Shown: positions 1 to 6,215 of the stretch, in pieces
How the letters are laid out: each line of letters starts with the position of its first letter
How positions within the stretch are numbered: position 1 is the stretch's first letter
Assembly: GCA_903925515.1 (NCBI GenBank)
Contig: CAIYFP010000188.1
Coordinates: 1-6,907, forward strand
Origin: an uncultured Verrucomicrobiota bacterium
GTDB taxonomy: Bacteria > Verrucomicrobiota > Verrucomicrobiia > Limisphaerales > UBA9464
Length of the DNA stretch: 6,907 bases
Direction: 5' to 3'
Notes under the pieces: generated by a model
Told to the model about the DNA's origin: nothing
What the model saw: only the letters and a program-made list of their open reading frames with translations
The model's database searches: none
Position numbers and translations under genes: made by a program

Positions 1-1487
1 CCCTGGTGCCGTCCTCATGGATCACCGCGCAGGAGGTGGCGGCCCAGCCGGAAGGGCTGAAGGCCTTCGGGCTCGAGCCCGCCCATGCCACCGTGACGTT
101 TCATGCGTCCACCGGACCCGTCATCCTGCGCGTCGGCGACGTCGCCCCGGGCGGGCATCGATTCTACCTGCAACGCGTGGGCACCGACGGCGTGTTCCTT
201 GCGCCCACCAACTTCCTCTCGGTCCTGCCGACGGACGGGTCCGAGTGGCGGGACCGGGTTTTGATGGACCTCGGGGGCAAGGCGGCGGACCGCGTCAGCT
301 TGTCGGCGCGGGGCAAGATTGTCTTCGAGGCGACCAAGGAGGGCCGGCGTTGGAGCCTGCGCCAGCCCTTGACGGCTCGCGCGGACGGGGAGCGCATCGA
401 GGCATTGCTCGCCCACCTCGCGACGGTCGTCGCCACGGGCTTCGTGACCGACGCGCCGGTGATCGACCGGGCCGCCTATGGGTTGCAACCGCCGGAGGCT
501 GAGCTGGCGGTCGGGGCGGGCGGGATGGAGCTTGCCCGGCTGCAGGTCGGGGCTGCCCCCACCCGCGCCGCAGACCAACGGTTCGTCCGCAGGCTTGCCC
601 ACACGAACGTCGTCACGGTCATGGCCGAGGACCTCTCGATCCTTGCAAGGCCGATGGTCGAGTTCCGGGACCCCTTCGTCTTTGGGACCCTTCCCGAGGT
701 GGACCGCGTGGAGCTGCGCGGCACCAACGGGTTCGTGCTCGGGCGCGAGGGAACCAACTGGCTGGTGCTGGCACCCCGGCGCTTCGTCGCGGAACGCGCC
801 GCCGTGGACCTGCTGTTGTCGTCGGTGTCCCAGCTCGAGGTGGCCGAGTTCGTCAACGACGTGGTCGCGGACCTCGCCCCCTACGGCCTCCATGCACCGT
901 CAAGGGAGCTCGTCGCGTCACGCGGCACCAACACCGTCGCCCATCTCATGGTCGGGAAGGTCGCCAATCCCGTGGGGACGCTCCTCTACGCGCGCCGCGC
1001 CGACGAGTCCTCGGTCTATGCCGTGCCGCGGACGATTCTCTTCAACCTCGAGTCGCCCGGGCAATTGCGCGCATGGAAGTTTGCCTCCACCCAGGTGGTG
1101 TCCGTGGCGGTCCTCCGCGCGGGCCGCAGCCTGGCATGGGCAAGGGATGGCGCGGCATGGAAGCTCGCGTCCGGGACCGTTCCCGGGGCGGTGCCGGACG
1201 CGGTCGAGGAGGCGTTGCATCGGCTGGGACAATGGGACTCGATGCGGTACGTGGTCACGGACGAGGTCGCCGTGTCACGGTCGGCAAGGCTGGCCGAGGT
1301 GGACCATGAGGTGCGCCTTGCCCTTGCCGGGGGCGCGCCCGTCCGGTCGCTTCGGCTGCGCTTCGGCGCGGCCATGGGCGCGACACGGATCGTGCTGGCA
1401 TGGTTTGACGACGACCCGGTGCCGTTGCGGCTGGAGATGCCGGAGGAATTGCACGGCACCATGGCGCGGTTCCTCGGAATGCCATGA
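1..1487 (+). CDS. DUF4340-domain protein, 5'-truncated by the window edge
   Basis: The frame is open to the left edge (in-frame codon from position 3), and the GTG at 6 is unlikely to be the true start. DUF4340 proteins normally begin with a membrane anchor and more residues before the first repeat, neither of which is visible here. Counting from that GTG, three repeats of about 136 residues are seen: Trp followed by a Leu-rich helix (W116, W252, W385), a GL-x-P turn (about 22, 160, 294) and a VG strand (44, 182, 318). This matches the repeated beta-plus-helix layout of DUF4340. The biochemical role is unknown. The family often sits beside Gld-type ABC transporter genes, so an envelope-facing accessory role is an inference. 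The stop overlaps the next start as ATGA. Family call is firm; function is not. Confidence 0.88.
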   Translation, partial: LVPSSWITAQEVAAQPEGLKAFGLEPAHATVTFHASTGPVILRVGDVAPGGHRFYLQRVGTDGVFLAPTNFLSVLPTDGSEWRDRVLMDLGGKAADRVSLSARGKIVFEATKEGRRWSLRQPLTARADGERIEALLAHLATVVATGFVTDAPVIDRAAYGLQPPEAELAVGAGGMELARLQVGAAPTRAADQRFVRRLAHTNVVTVMAEDLSILARPMVEFRDPFVFGTLPEVDRVELRGTNGFVLGREGTNWLVLAPRRFVAERAAVDLLLSSVSQLEVAEFVNDVVADLAPYGLHAPSRELVASRGTNTVAHLMVGKVANPVGTLLYARRADESSVYAVPRTILFNLESPGQLRAWKFASTQVVSVAVLRAGRSLAWARDGAAWKLASGTVPGAVPDAVEEALHRLGQWDSMRYVVTDEVAVSRSARLAEVDHEVRLALAGGAPVRSLRLRFGAAMGATRIVLAWFDDDPVPLRLEMPEELHGTMARFLGMP

Positions 1488-1525
1488 AGGCGAACCAGGA
1501 CGCGGGAGGACGAGGCTCGGGCATG
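1484..1525 (+). promoter_or_regulatory. ATGA stop-start overlap and competing internal start with SD
   Basis: The upstream stop TGA (1485-1487) shares bases with the ATG at 1484-1486. No good Shine-Dalgarno lies 5-10 nt before that ATG, so it probably depends on reinitiation by ribosomes finishing the upstream gene. A second in-frame ATG at 1523 is preceded by GGGAGGA (1504-1510) and GAGG (1512-1515, 7 nt spacing), so it could be initiated independently. Both starts keep the whole hydrophobic anchor. Which one is used cannot be decided from the sequence. Confidence 0.5.
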
Positions 1526-4500
1526 GTCCGGTGGCTGCGTCGGTCCCTCGTCCTTGCCGTGTCGGCGCTGGTCGCGTTCGCGGGCTGGTTGCACCAAGCG
1601 GGCCTGCCCGGCTTCCTGAAGGCGCCCTTGCTTGCCCAATTGCGACAACGAGGCGTGGCCGTCGAGTTCGACCGGGTCCGCCTGCGCCTCACGCGCGGCA
1701 TCGTGGCCGAGAAGGTGCGCGCCCATGTCCCGGCGGACGGGCCGGGATTGCGGGTCCGGGCGGACGACGTCGAGGTGCGGCTTCGCTGGGCGCGGCTGCT
1801 TCAGGGGAGGGCGCCGGAAGTCACGGCGCTGGTCATCAAGGGTGGCCATGTCGAGGCCCCCATCGGCGCAGGCGACGACCCGGGCACGGCGTCCCTGCCC
1901 ATCCACCGCATCTCGGCACGGGTCACCCTCGAAGGGACCCAAACCCTGCGAATCGACGAGCTGTCGGCCCACGCGCTCCGGGGCACGTTCATCGCCCGGG
2001 GCACCGTCACCAACGCCGGCAACTGGATTGCCAGCCGCAGGACGTCGCGGCCCGACCCCGGCGTCGAGGGAGGCCGCTGGCGGGAACACGTCCGCAGCGC
2101 CATCCGGTGGATGGATGCCACGCGCTTCGACGAGCCGCCCGAGGTCACCGTCGAGTTCCATGCGGACATGGGCGGCACGCCCCGGGCGAGCATGGAGGCA
2201 CGGGTCCGGGCGGCGGGCATCTCCAACGCATGGCTGAGGGCGGGCTCGGCGGACGTGCGCGCCTCATGGTCGTCGCCCCCCGGGGCCACGTCGGCCGCGG
2301 TGGCCCGCGCCCGCGTCACGCTGGATGCCATCCACCTTGCGGCCCGCGGCGCAACGCTGGCATCCCTCCGGGCGTCGGCCGAGCTGGACGCCGACACGAC
2401 GGGCCAACGCGTCGTGCGGGCGAAGTGGCGGCTTGAGGGGACGAACCTTGTCCATGAGCGCGGCGGGCTGGGGAAGGTGCACGCGGAGGGGATCACGGAG
2501 CCCGCGGCGCTGGGCGGGGGTGCCGAGGCGCCATGGGGATTGCCGCCGGAAACGGGGCCATGGGCGGCCATCGGCATGGCCGGGCCGGGCTTCCGTTCCA
2601 TGGCGCGGCTGGACGTCGCCGATGCCCGGGCCTTGCTGGGCACGAACACCGCCGGGATGGCGTCGATGGCCATGGAGCTTCACGCCGAGCATTCGCTGGC
2701 GGGTTGGCGCGAGGCGCGGGTGGACATGGCCCTTGGGGGCCTCCGCTCGACATGGACGGGCCTGGCGGAGGTCCGCCTCGATGTGGGCATGGCCCCCAAC
2801 CCACGGCCACCCGCCACCGACGCGTCATGGGAGTACCTGCGCCGGCTCGCGTACCTCGACGCATGGGGGAACATGGAGGCCGATGGCATGGAGCTCCCCA
2901 AGGTCCGCCTCGACGGCGCATCGATGGCGTGGACCTGGATCGCGCCGTGGTTCGACATCGGGCCCTTCGAGGCACGCTTCGGCGGGGGCAAGGTCACGGG
3001 CGAAGGCGAGATGGACGTGTCCTCCCGGCGCGGGTCGGCAGTCGCGCGCTCGGACGCCGACCCGCGCGGGATCGCGCCGTGGCTGGCACCGTCGGCAAGG
3101 GCTCAACTGACGAACTACGCATGGCCAACGGGCCGCCCGCCCCGCTTCCATGGCGCCGTGGGCATCCAGTTGCCCCGGTGGTCGGCCTTCGACAAGCCCA
3201 CGCGCGAGGCGACGTTGGCAAGCCTCACGCTGGATGCCGGGCTGGACGTCGGGCCGGTCCGGTTCCGGGACATTCCCTTCGACCGGGCGTCGGGAAGGGT
3301 CACGTACACGAACCGCGTCTGGCGGATTGGGCCGCTTGGGATCGTACGGCCCGAGGGCAAGGCGTCGCTCCAGTACGACAACGACGAGCGGACGCGCGAC
3401 TATCACTTCACGTTCACGTCGGCGTTGTCGCCCGGGATGATCGGGCCGTTGCTGGACGAAAAGGGACGGCGCGAGCTGGAAAGGTTCACGAGCCCGGCGC
3501 CGCCGCGGATCACGGGCGAGGCATGGGGCCGGTGGGGCTCGCCGGAGCTCGTGGGGGTGCGGGCACACGTGACGGCGACCAACATGGTGGTCCGCGGCGA
3601 GCCCATCGAATGGGCGGACGGCGACGTGACGTTCACGAACCGGGTGCTGGCGTTCGCCAACGTGCGGGCGCGTTCGGACGGGGACGTCCTCGTGCCGGGC
3701 GCCACGTTCGACACGGGGTCGATGCTCCTGTCGTTCACCAATGCGCGGGCAACGATCCCGGTGTGGCGCGTGACGCGGATCATCGGGCCGAAGACCGCCA
3801 AGACGATGGAGCCCTATCGCTTCGCGAAGCCCCCGAGGTCGCTCGTGAACGGCGTGGTCCACGTGCGGGGCGGTGAAGGCACGGACATCCGGTTCGACAT
3901 CACGGCCGACGAGTTCGCGTGGTGGAGGCTGCGTGCGACGCCGGTGACGGCGGGCGTCCGCTTGGTGGGGGACACGCTGCGGATCGAGGGGTTGCGGGCG
4001 GGGTTCTATGGGGGCGACCTGGGAGGCAGCATGGACTTCGACTGGAGCGGGCCCGCCCGCGACGCCGGCTACAAGCTGGACCTTGCGCTCACCAACGTGG
4101 CCCTGCGGGACTTCCTCGCGGATACATGGCAAGGCACCAACCGGCTTGAGGGCATCGTCTCGGGACACGGAAAGGTGACGTCCGGACGAACAAGCGACCC
4201 CGGGACGGTGAACGGGGAGGGGACGGTGGCGATGCGCGACGGCTACCTTTGGGGGTTGCCGGTCTTCGGCTTCTTCTCGCCGTTGCTGGACGCCATCTCG
4301 CCGGGGCTCGGCCAGGCGCGGTTCACCTCGGGCACGGCCTCGTACGTGCTAACCAACGGAGTGATCCGGACGAAGGACCTTGAGATGCGGTCCGCCGCCA
4401 TGCGCCTTGCCTACGGCGGCACGGTGGACCTCGGGGGCAAGCTGGACGCGACGATGCAGGCGGAGTTGTTCCGCGACGCACCCCTGATCGGCCAGCTCCT

Positions 4501-4696
4501 GAGCCTTGCGTTGTCCCCGGTCACGAAGCTGTTTGAGTACGAGGTGAAGGGCACCCTCGGCAACCCCTTGCCCGAGCCGCGCTACATCCCGCGCTTTGTG
4601 ATGATTTTCCTGAAGCCCACCAGCGTGCTGAGGGAACTCTTCGCGCCACCTCCAAAGGGTCCCGAGCATTCGAAGGCCCGAGGTCCAAGTCCCTGA
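1484..4696 (+). CDS. AsmA-like envelope protein (AsmA/TamB/YhdP superfamily), 1070 aa
   Basis: Residues about 15-37 form a basic-then-hydrophobic signal anchor (RWLRR followed by SLVLAVSALVAFAGWL). Next comes the typical AsmA opening: a flat helix (LPGFLKAPLLAQLRQRG) and strand segments ending RLTRGIVAEKV at about 66-78. The middle is a long run of amphipathic beta strands separated by TN and GN turns. Residues about 830-1040 resemble the AsmA C-terminal domain, with LRIEGLRAGFYGGDLGG, a GEGTVAMRDGYLWGLPVFG helix region, and a closing GTLGNPLPEPRYIPR. Members of this superfamily in Gram-negatives bridge or organise lipid transfer between the inner and outer membranes; that role here is inference. 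It overlaps the DUF4340 gene by 4 nt. An alternative start at 1523 (Met14) has a better Shine-Dalgarno, but the ATGA overlap favours 1484. The protein is complete, with no frameshift seen. Confidence 0.9.
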   Translation: MKANQDAGGRGSGMVRWLRRSLVLAVSALVAFAGWLHQAGLPGFLKAPLLAQLRQRGVAVEFDRVRLRLTRGIVAEKVRAHVPADGPGLRVRADDVEVRLRWARLLQGRAPEVTALVIKGGHVEAPIGAGDDPGTASLPIHRISARVTLEGTQTLRIDELSAHALRGTFIARGTVTNAGNWIASRRTSRPDPGVEGGRWREHVRSAIRWMDATRFDEPPEVTVEFHADMGGTPRASMEARVRAAGISNAWLRAGSADVRASWSSPPGATSAAVARARVTLDAIHLAARGATLASLRASAELDADTTGQRVVRAKWRLEGTNLVHERGGLGKVHAEGITEPAALGGGAEAPWGLPPETGPWAAIGMAGPGFRSMARLDVADARALLGTNTAGMASMAMELHAEHSLAGWREARVDMALGGLRSTWTGLAEVRLDVGMAPNPRPPATDASWEYLRRLAYLDAWGNMEADGMELPKVRLDGASMAWTWIAPWFDIGPFEARFGGGKVTGEGEMDVSSRRGSAVARSDADPRGIAPWLAPSARAQLTNYAWPTGRPPRFHGAVGIQLPRWSAFDKPTREATLASLTLDAGLDVGPVRFRDIPFDRASGRVTYTNRVWRIGPLGIVRPEGKASLQYDNDERTRDYHFTFTSALSPGMIGPLLDEKGRRELERFTSPAPPRITGEAWGRWGSPELVGVRAHVTATNMVVRGEPIEWADGDVTFTNRVLAFANVRARSDGDVLVPGATFDTGSMLLSFTNARATIPVWRVTRIIGPKTAKTMEPYRFAKPPRSLVNGVVHVRGGEGTDIRFDITADEFAWWRLRATPVTAGVRLVGDTLRIEGLRAGFYGGDLGGSMDFDWSGPARDAGYKLDLALTNVALRDFLADTWQGTNRLEGIVSGHGKVTSGRTSDPGTVNGEGTVAMRDGYLWGLPVFGFFSPLLDAISPGLGQARFTSGTASYVLTNGVIRTKDLEMRSAAMRLAYGGTVDLGGKLDATMQAELFRDAPLIGQLLSLALSPVTKLFEYEVKGTLGNPLPEPRYIPRFVMIFLKPTSVLRELFAPPPKGPEHSKARGPSP

Positions 4697-4713
4697 GCCG
4701 AACGATGCAACCA

Positions 4714-4836
4714 GGAGGGAAGGGGTTGCGAAGCCGATTCCTTCCCAAAGCAGGGGGCGCGAGGCTCGGAACGGGCGATGCCCGCGACATTCCACGGCCA
4801 AAGCCCCTGCGGAAGAGGACCCAGCAAGCACGACCG
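4714..4836 (+). repeat. Dispersed repeat, copy A (partner at 6538-6652)
   Basis: Two blocks match a second site 1.8 kb downstream in the same orientation. Block 1 (4714-4738) matches 6538-6562 at 23 of 25 bases by eye. Block 2 (4824-4836, GCAAGCACGACCG) is identical to 6640-6652. The block starts are 110 nt apart here and 102 nt apart in the other copy, so the order and spacing are kept while the middle has diverged. The copy begins 18 nt after the AsmA-like stop codon. No open frame is shared convincingly, so I read it as a non-coding intergenic repeat family. A further 12-nt match (GATCGGCCCGGC, 4846-4857 and 6769-6780) is at a different spacing and may be chance. Confidence 0.6.
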
Positions 4837-4966
4837 CCCCAAGTGGATCGGCCCGGCAAAGGTCCGGCTTGCCATGGCGCATGGCCTCCCCTGCGGAAAC
4901 AATTGCTAGAAACTTGTTGGACAAAGCGTGGACCGAGGGCACTCTGGCTCCATCAATCGCTGCGGT

Positions 4967-5002
4967 TCACGATTCGTGACTTCAGCACGTTCTTTTTGAA
5001 GT
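4967..5002. other. Palindrome TCACGA-T-TCGTGA overlapping a small hairpin
   Basis: A perfect 6-bp inverted repeat with a single central base lies at 4967-4979. It is too tight to fold as an RNA hairpin, so if functional it would be a protein-binding palindrome. It shares its last base with a second inverted repeat, ACTTCA (4979-4984) with TGAAGT (4997-5002), whose loop ends in TTTT. Both lie just upstream of the structured-RNA candidate, where a promoter or operator would be expected. I could not find a convincing -35/-10 pair around them, so any regulatory role is speculative. Confidence 0.3.
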
Positions 5003-5071
5003 AGGAGGTCGTTTTCGGTGACTGGTGCCTGATTTGCGCGTTGCGCAAGCGGCGCGGGTTCACCAACAGCT

Positions 5072-5124
5072 TTCCAAGGGGCCGTTGTTCAGTTCCTTGG
5101 AATCTCCACATAATCCTACTGAAC
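5072..5124 (+). other. H-type RNA pseudoknot candidate
   Basis: Stem 1 pairs TTCCAAGG (5072-5079) with CCTTGGAA (5095-5102), 8 perfect base pairs. Stem 2 pairs GTTCAGT (5087-5093), which lies in the loop of stem 1, with ACTGAAC (5118-5124), 7 perfect base pairs. The connecting loops are 7 nt (5080-5086), 1 nt (5094) and 15 nt (5103-5117), lengths compatible with coaxial stacking and groove crossing in a classical H-type fold. The pairing is read directly from the sequence; that it forms and matters in the cell is inference. Confidence 0.5.
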
Positions 5125-5185
5125 TATTCCTGAAAATTCCCCGGGGAGTACGGTCATCCTCTGACTGGCTACCCGGTTTGATTCG

Positions 5186-5233
5186 GACACCCCGGTCTTC
5201 GGCTTCGGTCGCAAGATCGGGGTGTCTTTTTTT
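5186..5233 (+). terminator. Strong Rho-independent terminator
   Basis: GACACCCCGGTC (5186-5197) pairs with GATCGGGGTGTC (5215-5226) over 12 bp with one G-U wobble, around a 17-nt loop, and is followed directly by seven T (5227-5233). The T tract is only on the 3' side for the + strand, so it terminates rightward transcription. It lies about 490 nt past the stop of the AsmA-like gene and immediately after the structured segment. It therefore ends either a long operon 3' UTR or an independent small RNA. Confidence 0.87.
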
Positions 5234-5316
5234 CGAACCCATGTTTCGCAACCGTTCGGCCTGTTCCACCGGATTGGCCGGGGTTTCCCGGCAGCCGCGA
5301 TCCCTTTCGCCGGCGT

Positions 5317-5359
5317 AGCCCAAGGCAAGGCCGCAACTGCGCCGGGTCCGCCTTGGGCT
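5317..5359. repeat. Perfect 10-bp inverted repeat
   Basis: AGCCCAAGGC (5317-5326) and GCCTTGGGCT (5350-5359) are exact reverse complements separated by 23 nt. No T tract follows on either strand, so it is not a typical intrinsic terminator. It sits between the + strand terminator and the slyX-like remnant. It may be a leftover of a mobile or REP-like element; nothing in the sequence decides this. Confidence 0.5.
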
Positions 5360-5383
5360 TCGCCACCGCCCGCAGGTTTGGGG

Positions 5384-5402
5384 TCACCTCACCTCACCTC
5401 AC
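5384..5402 (+). repeat. Short TCACC pentanucleotide tandem repeat
   Basis: TCACC is repeated three times with a fourth partial unit (TCAC). The tract overlaps the 3' end of the - strand remnant at 5399-5648, where it would lie just past the stop codon. It is a small simple-sequence tract that could vary in length by slippage. No function is visible. Confidence 0.6.
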
Positions 5403-5648
5403 GCGCCCCATGCTGTACCCGCACGCCCTCGTCCATCGACCCGATCGGGCCCACCGCATCCACAAGCTTCCTCGCGCTCGCCCCAAGGCTCTCGGTCCAA
5501 CCTCGCAAGCTCCTCCGTCAACCGCGTCATCTGCCGATCCAGCATCGCACGCTCCTTCGCCACGCGGGCCACGCTCCTCCCCGACGGCGTCCGGATGCGA
5601 CGCAAGCCGATCCTCCAACCCGTGCTGCGGCTCCACCCGGTTTTCCAT
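5399..5648 (-). pseudogene. slyX: Frameshifted SlyX-like coiled-coil protein remnant
   Basis: On the - strand one frame from an ATG at 5648 reads MENRVEPQHGLEDRLASHPD then AVGEE. A second frame then continues as VARVAKERAMLDRQMTRLT then EELARLDRE. Joined by one frameshift near the GEE, this gives an N-terminal LE-x-RLA-type motif and a coiled coil with Leu/Met at heptad positions. This is the pattern and approximate length (70-80 aa) of SlyX, whose E. coli member has LESRLAFQ in the same place. Codons in both parts end mostly in G or C, as in the neighbouring genes, and this fades after LARLDRE, which suggests real coding ancestry. The frame then runs to a TGA at 5399-5401. SlyX function is poorly known. 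No Shine-Dalgarno precedes the ATG. The alternative is a chance coiled coil in GC-rich DNA. Confidence 0.35.
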
Positions 5649-5791
5649 GCGGCTGGGACTGCAAACGTGGCCTCGAGCCCCTCGATTTCCGGGGAACCCC
5701 GGTGCAACCGACGGACGATCCGGCCCCAAGGTTCCCCGGGCCGCGGAGCATGGGCTGGCGTTTGGAAGCGTGCGAACGACCCGGCCCGCTT

Positions 5792-5959
5792 GCGGAATCG
5801 TTCCTGTTCAAGGCCGGGGGCCGTCGGTAGAGGCCGGAAGCGCGCGGGCTCAAAGGATCGCTTCGGGGCTTGAAGGCGCGAGTGTTCCTGCTTCAAGCGG
5901 CGTGTTCCGGGCTTGAGCGCGGGTCGTATCGGATCAAGCCATGGCTGCGGTGGCTTGAG
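5792..5959 (-). repeat. Array of eight degenerate 21-bp tandem repeats
   Basis: TTGA/TCAA cores recur about every 21 nt at 5808, 5850, 5870, 5893, 5913, 5934 and 5955. Read on the - strand, exactly eight 21-nt units fit between 5959 and 5792. Because 21 is divisible by three, one open frame becomes a heptad array whose unit-initial residues are L, L, L, L, L, F, P, L, with LKQEHSR and LEQERFR as the best pair. Those two units match at 17 of 21 bases when one base is gapped, so the repetition is at DNA level and not strictly protein level. Neighbouring units also make perfect 8-bp inverted repeats: 5868-5875 with 5891-5898, and 5934-5941 with 5951-5958. The frame lies upstream of, and is open into, the slyX-like remnant. 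I do not recognise the repeat family. Confidence 0.6.
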
Positions 5960-5977
5960 CTCAACACGGCGGTGGGT

Positions 5978-6033
5978 GTGGGGATCGGTCAAGCCCCCAG
6001 GGGAGCCCTGAATCCCCACGCGAGACGTTTTTT
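5978..6033 (+). other. Inverted repeat followed at a distance by six T (weak terminator candidate)
   Basis: GTGGGGAT (5978-5985) pairs perfectly with ATCCCCAC (6012-6019), with a 26-nt loop that contains its own C/G-rich pairing. Six T lie at 6028-6033, eight bases after the stem. Intrinsic terminators have the T tract directly after the stem, so this is at best weak. No gene ends before it on the + strand. Confidence 0.2.
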
Positions 6034-6215
6034 GGTTCACGGCGCCGGCCTTGGACGCGGACGGAGTGGCCAGCGGATGGATCCCAAGGGCCCCATCCGT
6101 TCACCCTCTCCCAAAAGCCCGGGCATCCCCATGCAGGGGAATGACGACTTGGCCCCTCGAAGGACCGACCGCATGGGATCCCTTGCTCGAAGCCGAAGGT
6201 TTCGCGGCAGTCCCG
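6034..6215. other. No gene seen; one small hairpin
   Basis: This stretch carries no frame with recognisable protein character on either strand. It contains a perfect 7-bp inverted repeat, CGGATGG (6074-6080) with CCATCCG (6093-6099), and a partly palindromic C/G tract around 6122-6141. It is probably intergenic repeat or decayed sequence. Confidence 0.4.

Larger units (their letters stand above)
5018..5233 (+). ncRNA. Candidate structured small RNA ending in an intrinsic terminator
   Basis: Four structures follow one another on the + strand. (1) A long interrupted stem at 5023-5065: TGGTG with CACCA outside, TTGCGC-GTT-GCGCAA at the tip. (2) A pseudoknot at 5072-5124. (3) A hairpin at 5141-5176 with a 6-bp core (5151-5156 with 5162-5167), loop TCCTC, extended outward by interrupted pairs. 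(4) A terminator stem at 5186-5226 followed by seven T. By hand count the segment 4981-5200 is 117 of 220 GC (53%), well below the roughly 70% of the genes. I do not recognise it as tmRNA, RNase P RNA, SRP RNA or 6S RNA. No gene follows that it could control as a leader, so a trans-acting RNA or a processed 3' UTR are the alternatives. The 5' end and promoter are unknown; the start given is only the left edge of visible structure. Confidence 0.45.

Noticed and set aside
1016..2161. Long - strand and alternate-frame ORFs over both coding genes
   Set aside because: They are reading-frame shadows of the DUF4340 and AsmA-like genes, whose own frames show family motifs and coupled start and stop.
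4705..5004. A 99-codon + strand frame right after the AsmA-like gene
   Set aside because: It begins across repeat copy A, is Arg/Pro-rich and then changes texture, with no recognisable motif.
5018..5180. Resemblance to a ZTP (pfl) riboswitch, from GTGACTGG and CCGGGGAG words
   Set aside because: The conserved CCGCCTGGGC segment is absent, the two words are about 120 nt apart, and no folate or purine gene follows.
4880..5233. Possible tmRNA because of the pseudoknot
   Set aside because: No tRNA-like acceptor ends, no TTCRA T-loop closing a 5-bp stem, and no plausible tag peptide frame.
5060..5323. An 87-codon - strand frame covering the structured segment, with fairly protein-like composition
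   Set aside because: No Shine-Dalgarno or family resemblance, and it spans the perfectly paired stems and terminator, which explain the sequence better. It remains the main alternative to the RNA reading.
5222..5830. A 202-codon open frame on the + strand
   Set aside because: Its start lies inside the terminator stem and T tract, it is rich in Pro/Arg/Ser as in GC-rich shadow frames, and it lies opposite the better-supported slyX-like remnant.
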